Assembly: GCA_003586115.2 (NCBI GenBank)
Contig: QVOM02000034.1
Coordinates: 130,359,936 to 130,423,935, forward strand
DNA length: 64,000 nucleotides
Source of the DNA: Salvator merianae
Lineage: Eukaryota > Chordata > Lepidosauria > Squamata > Teiidae
Direction of reading: 5' to 3'
Position numbers and translations under genes: made by a program. The notes beneath the pieces were generated by a model, which saw only the letters and a list, made by a program, of their open reading frames with translations, had not been told where the DNA came from and made no database searches. Shown in pieces: positions 12,450 to 23,239 of the stretch (within the stretch, counting starts at the first letter, position 1; each line of letters starts with the position of its first letter).

Positions 12450-12728
12450 GTCATGACGATTGATAGCCCGCAGGGAGAAGGAGACTTTCCAACATTTTGC
12501 ATCGAGTGTCATACGTATGACTGTTTGTCTGCTGGGCAGAAGTCATGGGTGCGTGCTCAGTGTAATGAGCTCCTGGCTCTCAGGGAATGGGTTTCTTGAA
12601 GCCAAGGTAGCTGACCTAGAGAAGCAGAAAGAGGCTTGGAGAATGGAGGTCTCAAGCTGGGAGGCCTTCAGGCTGAGGAAGAGGGATCAGCTCCCTTCGT
12701 TGGGGCTCTTTCTTAGGGGATGTACCTA
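12450..12728 (+). mobile_element. CR1-like ORF1, N-terminal part, broken
   Basis: This is the left half of a LINE ORF1 split by the Tc1 insertion. Reading from about 12500 gives CIECHTYDCLSAGQKSW, a Cys/His pair pattern like the zinc-binding start of CR1 ORF1. It is followed, after a frameshift near 12597, by a charged coiled-coil-like stretch (EAKVADLEKQKEAWRMEV). The frame continues on the far side of the transposon at 14271. The copy is non-functional. Confidence 0.65.
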
Positions 12729-14270
12729 CACTAGTGCCCAAAATTGTGGAAACCTTTTGGAAAAAGTGTATTTTTGAGGTTTGAAGGCTCATAACACCAC
12801 TTTTTTTGGGAGTATCCCCATAAAATGATATATCAATGGAGAGATTATTAATAACAATGTAATGCAATAACTTTTATGAAGGATTTTTTAATAGCACATC
12901 AGTTATAAAGAAGAAAAGTGAAACATATAGAAAAAATGAGATTTACGAAAATGCTCACTATGGCAGTTAATGCTTAGTTGGGTAACCTTTAGCCATAATT
13001 ACGGCCTTACAATGCCTTCCCATGGAGTTATAATGTGAAACCACGATTGAATTATTGTTTCACTTAATTTGGTTTTATTGTTGGGTTTCTTCTGACTAAC
13101 AAGTTTCTTTAGTCGGCTCCATAGATTTTCTATTGGGTTAAGGTCTGGGCTATTCCCAGGCCATTCCAGCAGTGGAATATGATTATCTTGAAACCACCTT
13201 GTACATACAGCAGCAACATGACATGGAGCTGAATCCTGTTGAAATATAAATGCTTCATGATCTGGGAAAAGATCATATAAGCAAGGCTTAAGTTTGGGCT
13301 CAAGAATTTCATTTATGTATTTTGGGGCATTTATATTCCCATTAATCATGCAAATTCTGCCCACACCTTTTGATGTCATACAACCCCAGATCATAACACT
13401 AACTGGGTGTATCATGGTAGGTATAATGCAATCAGGACGCAAATCTTCTCAGATTCTTCTCCTTACGTATTTTATGCCATCACTACCAAACAGGGAGATT
13501 CGGGCCTCGTCACTCCAAATAACACTGTCCCATTGTTCTGCTGTCCAGTAAACATGGGTTTTGGCCCAGTTTAATCTCTTCAGCCTTTGTTTGCAAGATA
13601 AAAATGGCTTTTTTCATGGAATTCTAGCATTTAAACCAAATTCCTGCAATCTGCGCCGAACAGTCCTTGCACTCAACTTCACATTGCATTGTGCCCTTTC
13701 ATCTTGTATACAGCCAGATGATTTTCTTCCGTCACCTAGGCACAGTCTCTTCATTTTTCTATCATCACTTGCTGTTGTGCACCTTTTCCTGCCTTTACCA
13801 GTCTGGTTTTGTAGTGACTGAGTCTCCTTATACCTCTTCAAAAATTTAGAAATGCCATCTTTGGTCAAGTTTCTATCAATTTTTCTTCTAATTTCTTCAT
13901 AACTGTTGCCTTGTTCACTCAACAGTACTGTTTTACATCTCTTTCTGGGTGACCAGTCAACACTTTAATTTTATTACGTTTTGTTACAAGAAGACGCCTG
14001 ATGGGCTCTCTAAACACTCATGCTCATTGGCTACATTGAAATGAAGGAAAGCTACAAGCAAGTTGTGCTTCTTTTCCTGGTTATTTGGCTATAACATTTG
14101 ATAGAATACAGATAATTGAACAAAGTTTGTTGCATTACATTCTTGATTAAATTATCTTTCCATTGATATATCATTTTAAGGGGTTACTCCAAAAACAAGT
14201 GATGTTATGAGCCATCAAACCTCAAAAATACACTTTTCCCAAAAGGTTTCTACAATTTTGTCCACTAGTG
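12729..14270 (-). mobile_element. Tc1-type DNA transposon, full-length, inactivated
   Basis: The element is 1,542 bp and bounded on each side by TA (12727-12728 and 14271-14272), the Tc1/mariner target duplication. The termini start CACTAGTG, and the inverted repeats extend about 145 bp inward with roughly 85-90% identity by eye. They share tgtatttttgaggtttga and tgatatatcaatgga. The interior encodes a Tc1 transposase on the minus strand (separate entry). It sits inside a CR1-like ORF1, so it inserted after that LINE. Confidence 0.93.
12999..13964 (-). pseudogene. Tc1-type transposase with two in-frame TGA stops
   Basis: A single minus-strand frame of about 320 codons encodes a Tc1 transposase, which excises and reinserts the element at TA sites. 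The N-terminal part (through about 13614) is a paired-type helix-turn-helix region: LSEQGNSYEEIRRKI, a basic GKGRKR hook, then a second helix set (SARTVRRRLQEFGLNARIP). The catalytic part has WSDEARISLFG (first Asp), FQQDSAPCH (second Asp) and WPGNSPDLNPIENLW (Glu). With 34 residues between the second Asp and the Glu, this is the DD34E signature of the Tc1 family. Two TGA codons break the frame, at 13614-13616 and 13449-13451; I see no frameshift. No ATG is visible at the start, and the frame opens after a stop near 13965. The usual length is about 340 residues, so the gene is nearly whole but inactive. Confidence 0.9.
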
Positions 14271-14914
14271 TATATTCTTTTGCACCAAGGATACACCAGC
14301 AGAGATAGCAGGAGAAGACTTCTTGTATTGGGTGATTTGATTATTAGAAATATAGAGAGTTGGGTTTGTGATGGGCTTGTTGACTTGCCTGCTGGATGCA
14401 AAGCTTATGGACATCGCACGGCATCTAAATAGGTAGACACTGCTGGGCAGGAGCCAGTGGTTGTGGTAGTACATGTTGGTACCAATGATGTTGGGGAGGC
14501 TAAGTGGGGTATCCTAGAAACCAAATTTAGGTTGTTAGGTAGAAGATTGAAGTCCAGGATCTCCAAGATTGCATCCTCAGAAATGCTACCTGTTCCACTG
14601 CAGGGCCAGCTGATCCCTGGGGGAAAGTCAGGCAGCATCAGGTTTTGAAAAGAGTACATTTGAGCAAGGATGTTACTGAGTTGAGTGGGGCACTAATCAA
14701 GAATTATCAAGCAAAAAGATGTAAAGGGCAGTCTAAGTATTTATGTGCTCTTACAGAGTTGAGCTTGCACCAGAGAAGTGCATACAAATGTTTTCATGCA
14801 AATGCCAGAAGACTCTGAGCCAAAATAGGGAAAATGGAATGCTTAGTGATAGAAAAAAAATATTATTGGAATAATTGAAACCTGGTGGTCTGAAGAAGAC
14901 CAATTATTTGTTTT
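14271..14914 (+). mobile_element. CR1-like ORF1 esterase region and ORF2 start, broken
   Basis: This is the right half of the LINE split by the Tc1 element. From about 14310 it reads RRRLLVLGDLIIRNIE, then VVVVVHVGTNDVGEAKWG, then LLGRRLKSRISKIASSEM. These are the blocks of the SGNH/esterase-like domain of CR1 ORF1, with GDLI in place of the usual GDS catalytic serine block. Farther on, FHANARRL, IGKMECLVIEK and IIETWWSEED mark the start of ORF2, the apurinic endonuclease domain. The copy ends abruptly at the A+T-rich repeat, with no RT and no 3' end. Stops and frameshifts are present. Confidence 0.7.
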
Positions 14915-15133
14915 TTTGTTACTATTATTATTTGTAACTTTTTTGTTACTATTTAAATTATTTTACTTTTTAAAATTATTTTGACTTTTTGATACAATTT
15001 ATTTTACTTCTACAATTTAATTTATTTTATTCCTAAAAATTATTTAGCTTTTTTTAACTTTTTGTTACTATGTATATTTCACACACCATTAGGCATGCGG
15101 ACTGCGCCTCTGAATCAGCACCTCCTCCCTCAG
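14915..15133. repeat. Right arm of long A+T-rich inverted repeat
   Basis: The reverse complement gives gtgctgattcagaggcgcag, ctaatggtgtgtg, then aagtaaaataaattg and gtaaaataatttaaatag, matching the left arm at 12250-12445 in the same order. With the left arm it brackets the CR1/Tc1 assembly. Confidence 0.75.
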
Positions 15134-17154
15134 AGCATGTGCTCAAGCCCCTTCTCCCTAATGCCTGGTGTTCAAGTAGCTTAGAGAAAGCCCCCCTCTA
15201 GCAGCTAAACCAGCCATATACCAAGTGCTGAACAACCTCTCCAGAACCTAGAGAATCTGCCCTGCAAACTTACCAGAGCATCCACACTTAGTCTCCAAGT
15301 CCTCTTTTACTGTTCCTTTTTATTTGGTCTCAGAAAAAAAGACAAAAAGGTGCTTATTTCATGAAAAATTCTGAGCTGAGTATCTTGCAGTTTCTTAGCC
15401 CAGCAGTTATTAATACGGGCAGCAGCAAGTTGCCTGAAGGGAGAAAGAACATAAGACAAAGAAGAAGACTTGGACTGGATCCTCACTATTATCACCTTGT
15501 CAATCTACCCCTTTTGATAGACTTTCTTTTTTATTTCTTTTGTGCTGTTCGTTTCCCTGTACTCTGGAAAAAAGATGTTGACATGACAGCTTGAGCCACT
15601 ACACTCTTCTCTACTCCTACACCCAGCTGTTCCCTCTCATGCTATCGCTAGGGGACGCAAAACTAGTGCCAGTGTTCCCAGTCTCATTGAATCTCAACGG
15701 GGTAAATTTATAACTTGTTTTCTAAACTCTTGCAGGCATTGCATACATGGGAACAAAATGTAGCGAGAATGAAAAGAATTGATCATGACTAAGCACAAGT
15801 CTTGCACAGCCTTTGGAGACTTTTCTAGTTCCATGATTAATTCTCTCCCTACTGCTGTGAAGGTCCCAATTGGCAGGTCAACAATGTTTCTTCTGCTTCA
15901 GGGTCTGGCTGCAAAGCAGGGAGGAGATTCTAGGGTAGGGTCTGTGGTTGCGTTTGGCATTTGTTCCACGTTCTGTGCTTGGACATTTGAGTAAAATGTA
16001 TACAGTTTTTGTTTTTGTTGTTTTAAATAGTCTTTGCATATACCAGTGGATTTAAGAGCCTTGGAGGAACAGATTTTAAAGTTGCAGACTCATGCCATTT
16101 TGCTTCAGAGGAAGCAGGGGTGGGAGTAGAGTTAGAGCACAGCCAGTAGACATTCTAGATGGCAGAAGTGTGACTCAGTGCTAGATCCTGCCCTTAGCTA
16201 GAACCACTAAATGTGGTTTCATTTCCCACTGTGCCCCTCTGAGTCTGATTCAGGATGGACTGTTAGCAGATCCTACTGCTGGAATGGGCATGTAGATAGG
16301 AGTATTAGCAAGCATTAAAACAGATAGTAGGGAAGTGAAGTAGGGACTTGGAATGACATGGATAGTAAACCTAAGAAACTCTGTCTTGTCTCCTGTATGA
16401 TTTTTGCAGGCCTTTCCTCCAGTAAAGTAAGAGAACTTCAGTAACTCCTGTCAATCAGCACTGGAGTTGCCTACTTTGTTAGTATTGTCAGAGATGGATA
16501 GCTGTAATATTTAAAAGCACCACCTAAAAGGTGGCACATTGGTAATAAGGCAAAGCTTCACTGCCCCCAACAAAGTGAGGAAGCCTTGACCAAAATAATA
16601 AAATATCTTTATGTCTTATTGTGTAACCCATTTTAATAAGTTTCCTGCATCCAAAATGTCTTGAGATGTATCTGATTTTGTCCTAAAACTTCCTCCTGGA
16701 TACCACAACCTGCATCTGGCCTCACTGGAAATAGATCCATTCCTTGCCTTCCCATCTGGAATATAAAGAACATTGCTGGATGTTTGGTGACAGCATGATT
16801 TCTCTCAACTTCTCGTCTTTGTGACTCACTTTGCAGAGGCTCAAAGTGGCATCATCCTGTGAGTTCAGTGAGATCTAGTCACTGAGTGTTATTACCAGGG
16901 CAGCATTGCAAGCTTTTGTGTCATTCATTGAATAAGAAGAAGCTGAAAACTAGTCTGGATCTTACTTGAGCACAGTTCCTGGCTAGCCAAGGTTTTCTTC
17001 CTAGGGGCAGAGAAGAGAGGACATCTGCTAGTTGTTGTCATGTTTCAGCCCTAGCAGAGAGTCTGTAGAGGGAAAGACTTTTTGACATAGCAGAAAAGAA
17101 TAAGTGCAAGGCTCTACTTAAGTCACTTGACAGATACGTGGGGAGACCATTACA
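15134..17154 (+). other. ACBD6 intron, nothing recognised
   Basis: No gene, RNA or classified repeat is recognised. Short open frames at 15361 and 15779 lack protein-like features. Confidence 0.45.
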
Positions 17155-17335
17155 TTTAATTTCAATTTATTTGTATACCACCTTTCCAAAAAATATTGCT
17201 TAAGGTGGTTTACAGCATCATAACAATTTGCATAAATCAACATCAAAATATAAGAATCATATGATCAATAATACATACAATCAGAATAAACAATATATAA
17301 TATAGCATACAGCAAATCACTTCAGCAAAAAATGG
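17155..17335 (-). mobile_element. L2-like 3' end fragment
   Basis: The sequence ttatttgtataccacctttc followed by aaggtggtttacagcatc is the reverse complement of a typical L2/CR1 3' tail (gctgtaaaccacctt...ggtatacaaat). No coding part is visible. Confidence 0.55.
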
Positions 17336-17791
17336 TTAGCAGTAGATGGAATCCTTCAGGAACAGCTCTTGTTTTGCCATCAAATCAGCCAGCTCTAGTA
17401 GTCTTTGTTCCCTGCACCAACATCAGCCACAGTTCTTATATCTTTCTGGAGAGGGTGTGGCAGAAGCAAACAAGCCCAACAGGTCAGTCAGCTCTGGTGT
17501 CTTACTCACTGGACTGTTTCCTTCCCTGAATCACTAGCCTTGAATATCCCTTCCCCGCTCCCTGTTCTTCCCTTTATTTTCAATTGTAAAGCTCAAGCCT
17601 CCTACAGAAGAGTACAGTGTGGTGACCTAATCTGCCTAGTCAGTTACTGCCAGTAGCTGTGGAAATGTGTCTCCTGCTCTTTGCTTGACTTCTTCCGCCT
17701 CCAGTCTCTCACTTCCACACTCCTGCAGGAAATTCCTTTGAGAGAGGGAAAAGAAAGGTGAGGAACTGAGGCCTATCTGAGGTATCAGGAG
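17336..17791 (+). other. ACBD6 intron, nothing recognised
   Basis: Several overlapping open frames occur between 17332 and 17656 in all phases, typical of stop-poor noncoding DNA. I recognise no repeat. Confidence 0.4.
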
Positions 17792-17990
17792 ATTGTTGTT
17801 GGGTACCACTGAGTTGTGGCTGACTTCTGGTTGACTTCAAGGGTACCTCCATGGGCACCTCTACACAGTTTTCTTGGCAGAGATACAGGTATGCTTTGCC
17901 AGTGCCTGCTTCCAGGATAGGCTGGGGATCGAACCAACAACCTCCTGCTTCCCAGATAGTTTGCTCTACCACTGAGCTACAGCTCTATGT
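17792..17990 (-). mobile_element. tRNA-derived SINE, Sauria/BovB-tailed type
   Basis: On the minus strand the head contains TAGCTCAGTGGTAGAGC (17963-17979, pol III A box) and GGTTCGATCCCC (17924-17935, B box). The body has ctgccaagaaaactgtgtag, and a 3' part (gaagtcagccacaactcagtg) resembles the end of BovB LINEs. The tail is acccaacaacaa. This is the layout of squamate Sauria-type SINEs, which use the BovB machinery. It is a decayed copy, not a tRNA gene. Confidence 0.75.
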
Positions 17991-18088
17991 TCATAGCTTG
18001 GGTAGACTTGGAAGCAGGGTGAGGTCTCTCAAAACTTTCCCGCCATAGGGAGATATCTCCTTGCACTCTAAAAACTGCTGGTAACCGT

Positions 18089-18270
18089 GGCCCTTTCTGT
18101 ACTTGGACTTATTGTGGACTATATCCCAGAATCGGGACCTGCTATCCACATGCTAGTACAAACTATGAAAGGTCTTGCCCAAGGCCTACCATAGTCTGCA
18201 CTAGTATGCGGATGGCAGGTCCCTATTCTGAGATATAATCTGGAATAAATCCAAGTGCAGAAAGGACCCT
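18089..18270. repeat. Foldback element, about 88-bp arms, very short loop
   Basis: The left half (ggccctttctgtacttggac, then cagaatcgggacctgctatcc) and the reverse complement of the right half (ggtcctttctgcacttggat, then cagaatagggacctgccatcc) match along their full length. They meet at about 18180 (ggtcttgcccaaggcc). A few mismatches show it is not an assembly copy artefact. It has no coding capacity. It is a MITE-like or foldback element of unassigned superfamily, and I found no convincing target duplication. Confidence 0.85.
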
Positions 18271-19181
18271 TGTTCCTATGGACAGAGGAGAATCTCTTTG
18301 GGCCTTTAATTTTCATATACTTAATCTTGCCTTTCTCCTATCACAGCTCTTTGATTCTCCCTATGAGTCTTAGGTCAGCAGTTTAGTGACTGCAACTATA
18401 AACTCTCTTAACACTTCAGTGCTGCTTGGTTAGTACTGCAGGGGCTTTATTTTCAAGGTAAATCTGATTTTGCCCAGTCCCCTCATTCTGGATGCAAAGC
18501 TCTCTATACCCAAAGGGAAAGCTTAGACAGGTTTTCCTTATAGGTTGTGATCTCTTATACCTCTAAGGGAAAAGCTGTCATTGCTTTTCTCCTCTGTTTA
18601 GATGCAGAGTTCTCTCCACCAAAAGAGAAGGTACAGGATGAAGCCATCTTTAAGCTTAAGAGGCAGCAGTCTTATAGCTTCCCTAACCTAAAGAAAGACT
18701 TTGCTCTCCCAACATTTATCTTAGAGGTCATCTCCAAATATTATAAAGTACTTTCTGCCCATTTGGGTACACCTTGCTTGACTATTGATTAGGATCCCTG
18801 CCAAAAGAGGAAATAAATCTAACAGTGAGCTTTTTTTTCGGAAAAAGGGGAGTGCTCTGCTGAAAATATCTTTTTCTGTAGAGTTGCTGCTGTTTCCAAC
18901 AAACAACTGCCTTTTGGGTTTGTTTTCTCTGTTGGATCTGTTTTCTCTCTGCTCACTCTTTTGCAGCAGGATCAGAATCCCTGAGAGGAGGGGAGGAAAA
19001 ACTCCTTCCTCTCTATACAAATGGGGAAATGACTGTCAGTCATGTGTTTGTCAGAGGCAGGGACGATAGTGAGTATTGCTGAAAAGCAGATTATTTCTTC
19101 TTTTTTGGAAGCACTGGTGCTGCGCTCTCCTCTCTGGCTGGTGAAAGAGGCTAGGTGAAAAGCCCCCAAAGGGACACTCAG
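18271..19181 (+). other. ACBD6 intron, nothing recognised
   Basis: No gene or classified repeat is recognised. Overlapping open frames on both strands around 18721-19069 lack domains. Confidence 0.4.
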
Positions 19182-19326
19182 CTGTTTTGATTGGAACTTG
19201 GAATGTTCTAATGAAATGGGATGCAACTTTGTTCTGAGTGCAGAACAACCCTGTAGTTCTAAATACCTGGAGCACCCTGCTTCCAATGCAAAACATTCCA
19301 AGTCAAAACAGTTTGTACATCCCTAT
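19182..19326. repeat. Inverted-repeat fragment with hAT-like end
   Basis: The sequence ctgttttgattggaacttgg (from 19182) pairs with ttccaagtcaaaacag (to 19311). The right side continues to tacatccctat, the reverse complement of the TAGGGATGTA terminus common in vertebrate hAT MITEs. The matching left terminus was not found, so the copy is probably partial. Confidence 0.45.
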
Positions 19327-22040
19327 TCATAGTAGTATCAATGAGATTATGCTGCTTTATGATGAATCCTAGTATTTATATACATCTATTATAAAAGATG
19401 CATATTTATCTCAGACTTTCTTTTGTGGTCTAGGAAATCTCTGGCATTCAGGACCCTTGGCACCCCCTCCCCTTTAAACATACAATCTCTTGACCTTCAC
19501 AGTCATGGGTACATGCATATGCTCTAATCTGTTTTACTGCTGATGCTAAGGTTCTGCTCTGGTCCCCTTACCTAATACTTTGGTAATACAGGGTAATGTA
19601 TATGTATACGTTACATTATGTATATATAGGAAGACAACACACTAAGGTATTGGAACCTTGTACAGGAAACACTTCAGTTCTATTGAATTTACTATTTATT
19701 TCAGATTATACTTTTATGCTGACTCTGTTGGTCCAGATAAGAAGGATAAAATGCTGGATCGCTAAAAGGATTACAGCCTCTTTAAGGATAAATAGGCCAT
19801 ATCCTCAGTGATTGTTGGAAGCCTGTGTTATTTCAGTGGGATCCCACTGGGGTCTCTTAGCATCATCAATCTGTCTTATGGAGCTTTATGGACCAACTCA
19901 ACTGGATCACCGCTTAATTTCTAGATCAATTTAAACAAAATTTTGTTTGGAAGAACAGCCTGACCATATCTTTTTTGGTTGATACTTCATGAAATTCGTC
20001 ATCATGATAGTTACTTTCAGTATGTTGAGCAACAGTCATTTGATAATCAGGAGCTTCCAATAGCAAGATTTCCCTTATGTGTTCATTGGCTGGATTCTGT
20101 ATGTATTCATTTGATCCATTTCATTGTTTTCAAATATACAATGTATAGCATACAATGCAGATAATCCCTTCTTATAGGTAATATCCTGATATTGTTTCAA
20201 TTATACTTCAGATGGGAAATTGATCTCTAATTCAATATATATGTTCAGTGTACTTGTAACTGGATTTTCTGGAATTTTACACAAATTGGGCCTTCAGAAA
20301 GGGCCTTGTCAGCACAAGCCTCAGACATCTTGAATCTGGGAGCTTTAAGATTTCCCCCCCAAAAAAATCAGATTAAGTCTTTATATGCCAAATTTTTAAT
20401 CAAGTATGGCAGTTGGGCTTAATAATTGGACACAAAAAGCAAAACATTCAAAGAGAGAAGCTGAGAATGAAAGGAAGGAAGCAAACACGCATGCAAACAA
20501 GCAGCAAAACAATTTTTACATATTTTTTCTTGAGCACAGATATTATTTGTCAAAGCTAAGGACTTATGTAAAGAAATCCCAGTTCTCCTTTTTGATATTA
20601 CTAAAAATGCCGTATGCCTTAATTTGTTCTCCTATGCTGGATCCCACCCTGGAAAGAAGCTTCACGACATACACATGGGGAACTTGGAAGCAACTGAAAA
20701 AGAGTGTGCGACAACTCTGAAGCAAAGAGTCCTTCCTACTTTACCGTTTGCATCAAAATGTTCTTGTATCGTCCAAGATATAAACATAAGCAGCAAACTA
20801 AGGGGTGCAAATTTGATGTAAGATTACATTGTGATGTAAGATAAAATCACCTTCTTTGGTAGGGATTGTTCTGAAATTAAAATTCGGAATAGCACTCCTG
20901 CTATGCTTCATTGTCTCTGTATTATCTCTAATAGAAAGATTTAGCTTCTGAAGTTTATTAACTAACCGAATACCTGAGCCTTGCTGGCTACTTTCGTCTT
21001 AAAATGCAGAGATATCTCTAAAGTATAGCAAAGATATAACATAAGAATATGTAAATGAAATGTGCTACAAATGTATATGATTAATATATGTCAAGATTCA
21101 CTACACTTTAATCTTTCTTCCCTAATTGCAAGTCATATTTTATGAAATCAAGCTAATTCTGGGACCACCAACAGCAATTGACTCAGGTGTCTTCTAACAT
21201 AGGATGGAGGCTAGGATGGATGCATCTAAAATGGCTGCCTTATAGAACGGTATAGGAACCTAAGATGGCTGACTTGCAACATGTAGCATGCCTACCTTTC
21301 CTAGTGTCAAACTTTGCAACTCCTGGATGGAGCCAAGTGACAGGACAAAAGAGCCAAACAATAGTGATAGTAGCAGAGCATCTGCTCCTGAGGTCTAAGG
21401 CTGGTGGGGCTGAGGCTGATTGGGCTAGCAGCAAGAATGGTCTGAGAATTTACTTATGATTTTCATTATTGCATCCCCTCACACTGTTCTGCTTTGTACT
21501 TTCCCCATCTTTCCTTATCCGTGTTGCTACCGCTGCTTCTCTCGCTTGATCCCTCACTCTGATCAGAATTCAGAGTCTTTTATTTTTTTCTTTCTCTTTT
21601 AAAAAGATCTTACAATGTCTCTTAGAAGGCTTAAAAATATAATTACCATTCTAAATTTTTTGTTAACTGCAGGCTTCCAGCTGACTGTATTTTTCCATTT
21701 ATATTCTAGGCATGGTCGAGGTATTTCTAATCTTGCCTCTTAAAAAGTTAAATGACTGAATAACCTTCCTTCCCCCAAACCTGAGAGTCTCTGTTTCTGC
21801 TCTCTGTTTTTTACAATAGCCTAAAAATGTTAGTACAACGACACATAAAGCATGTCTTTTAAAAAAAGTAGAAATTTTGTGTAAAATATTATTTGAGACC
21901 TCTATGTTCATAAAAATATTAAAGGTTGATGTATGTACAATGCAGGTATGTAGTAGTCTTTGCTGTAAAGGAATGGAGGGGGACATGTGGGAAACTGTTT
22001 AAAGGGAGGAATTTGTAAGTAAATTACTGCATTTTTTGCA
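19327..22040 (+). other. ACBD6 intron, nothing recognised
   Basis: A+T-rich sequence without a recognisable gene, RNA or classified repeat. Confidence 0.45.
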
Positions 22041-22248
22041 TATTTATTTATTTATTTATTTATTTTGATTTCTATCCCGCCCTACACCCGAAGGCCCCAG
22101 GGCAGATCACAACACATGTAAAAACAATACAAATTAAAGCAGTATAAAAACAGATTAAAAACACTAAAAATGGTCTATGACAGTACCAGCAGGGGAAAAT
22201 AATAATAATAATAACAATAACAATAACAATAATAATAATAAATTTCCC

Positions 22249-23239
22249 TTAGCCAAAGGCCAGGGTAAAGAGGTACGTCTTTAGTTGCCTTTGAAAGCCA
22301 AGCAACGATGGTGCATGACATACCTCAAAGGGGAGACCATTCCACAATCTGGGAGCAATGACTGAAAAGTCTTTCTCACGTGTCCCGATCCCCCTAACCA
22401 CTGAAGGGGACAGCACAGACAAGAGGTCCTCAGTGCCAGATCTTAAGGTACGGGCAGATCTGTATTGGAGGAGGCATTCCTTTAGATATTTGGGGCCCAA
22501 ATCATTTAGGGCCTTAAATATTAATGTTAGTGCCTTGAATAGGGCTCGGTAGCAGATAGGCAGTCAGTGCAGATCTTTCAAGACCAACGTGATGTGCGAC
22601 CGGCCAGCAGTGCCAGTCAGCAGTCTAGCTGCTGTATTCTGCACCAGCTGTAGCTTCCAAACCATCTTCAAAGGCAGCCCCATGTAGAATGCATTACAAT
22701 AGTCCAATCTGGAAGATACCAGAGCGTGGATTACTGTGGCCAGACTGTTCCTGTCCAGAAAGGGCCAAAGTTGGCGAACCAGCCGAAGCTGGTGGTAGGC
22801 ACTCTTGGCCACCGCTTCCACCTGAGCCTCAAGTGTCAATGCAGAGTCCAAGAGCACTCCCAGAAACACACCTGTTTCTTCCAGGACAGAGAAACCCCGT
22901 CAAGAACAGGATGCCTCCCTTCTTCATGGACAAGAAAGCCTTTAACACACAGCACCTCCATCTTGTCTGATTTAATTTCAATTTATTGGCCCTCATCCAG
23001 TCCATTACTGCCCCCAGGCACCTGTCAAATTTCAACTGCCTCTCCTGATCTTGGTGACATGGAGAAATAGAGCTGGGTGCCGTCTGCATATTGATGACAC
23101 CTTACTCCAAATCTCCTGATGACCTCTCCCAGTGGCTTCATATAGATGTTAAATAGCATGGGGGATAGGATCAATCCCTGAGGAACCCCCCAGGTGAGCT
23201 CCCAGGGCCTCAAACAGATATCACCCACTGCTACTCTCT
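22249..23239 (-). pseudogene. L2 reverse transcriptase C-terminal half, fragments
   Basis: These minus-strand pieces would be the part of the polymerase that carries the catalytic site and thumb. The order is GVPQGLILSPMLFNIYMKPL (RT palm), HQYADGTQLYFS (catalytic box, with YADG in place of YADD), LGAVMDWMRANKLKLNQ, LGVLLDSALTLEAQVEA, LDYCNAFYMGLPLKM, and APRLWNGLPFEV near the C terminus. The second catalytic Asp of the YADD box is replaced by Gly, and the pieces lie in several frames. Together with the lost frame, this shows the enzyme cannot work. Confidence 0.85.

Noticed and set aside
13294..13849. + strand frames across the Tc1 element
   Set aside because: They are shadows of the minus-strand transposase.
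17924..17990. Possible tRNA gene with A and B boxes
   Set aside because: It continues into a SINE body and AAC-rich tail and does not close a full cloverleaf, so it is a SINE head.
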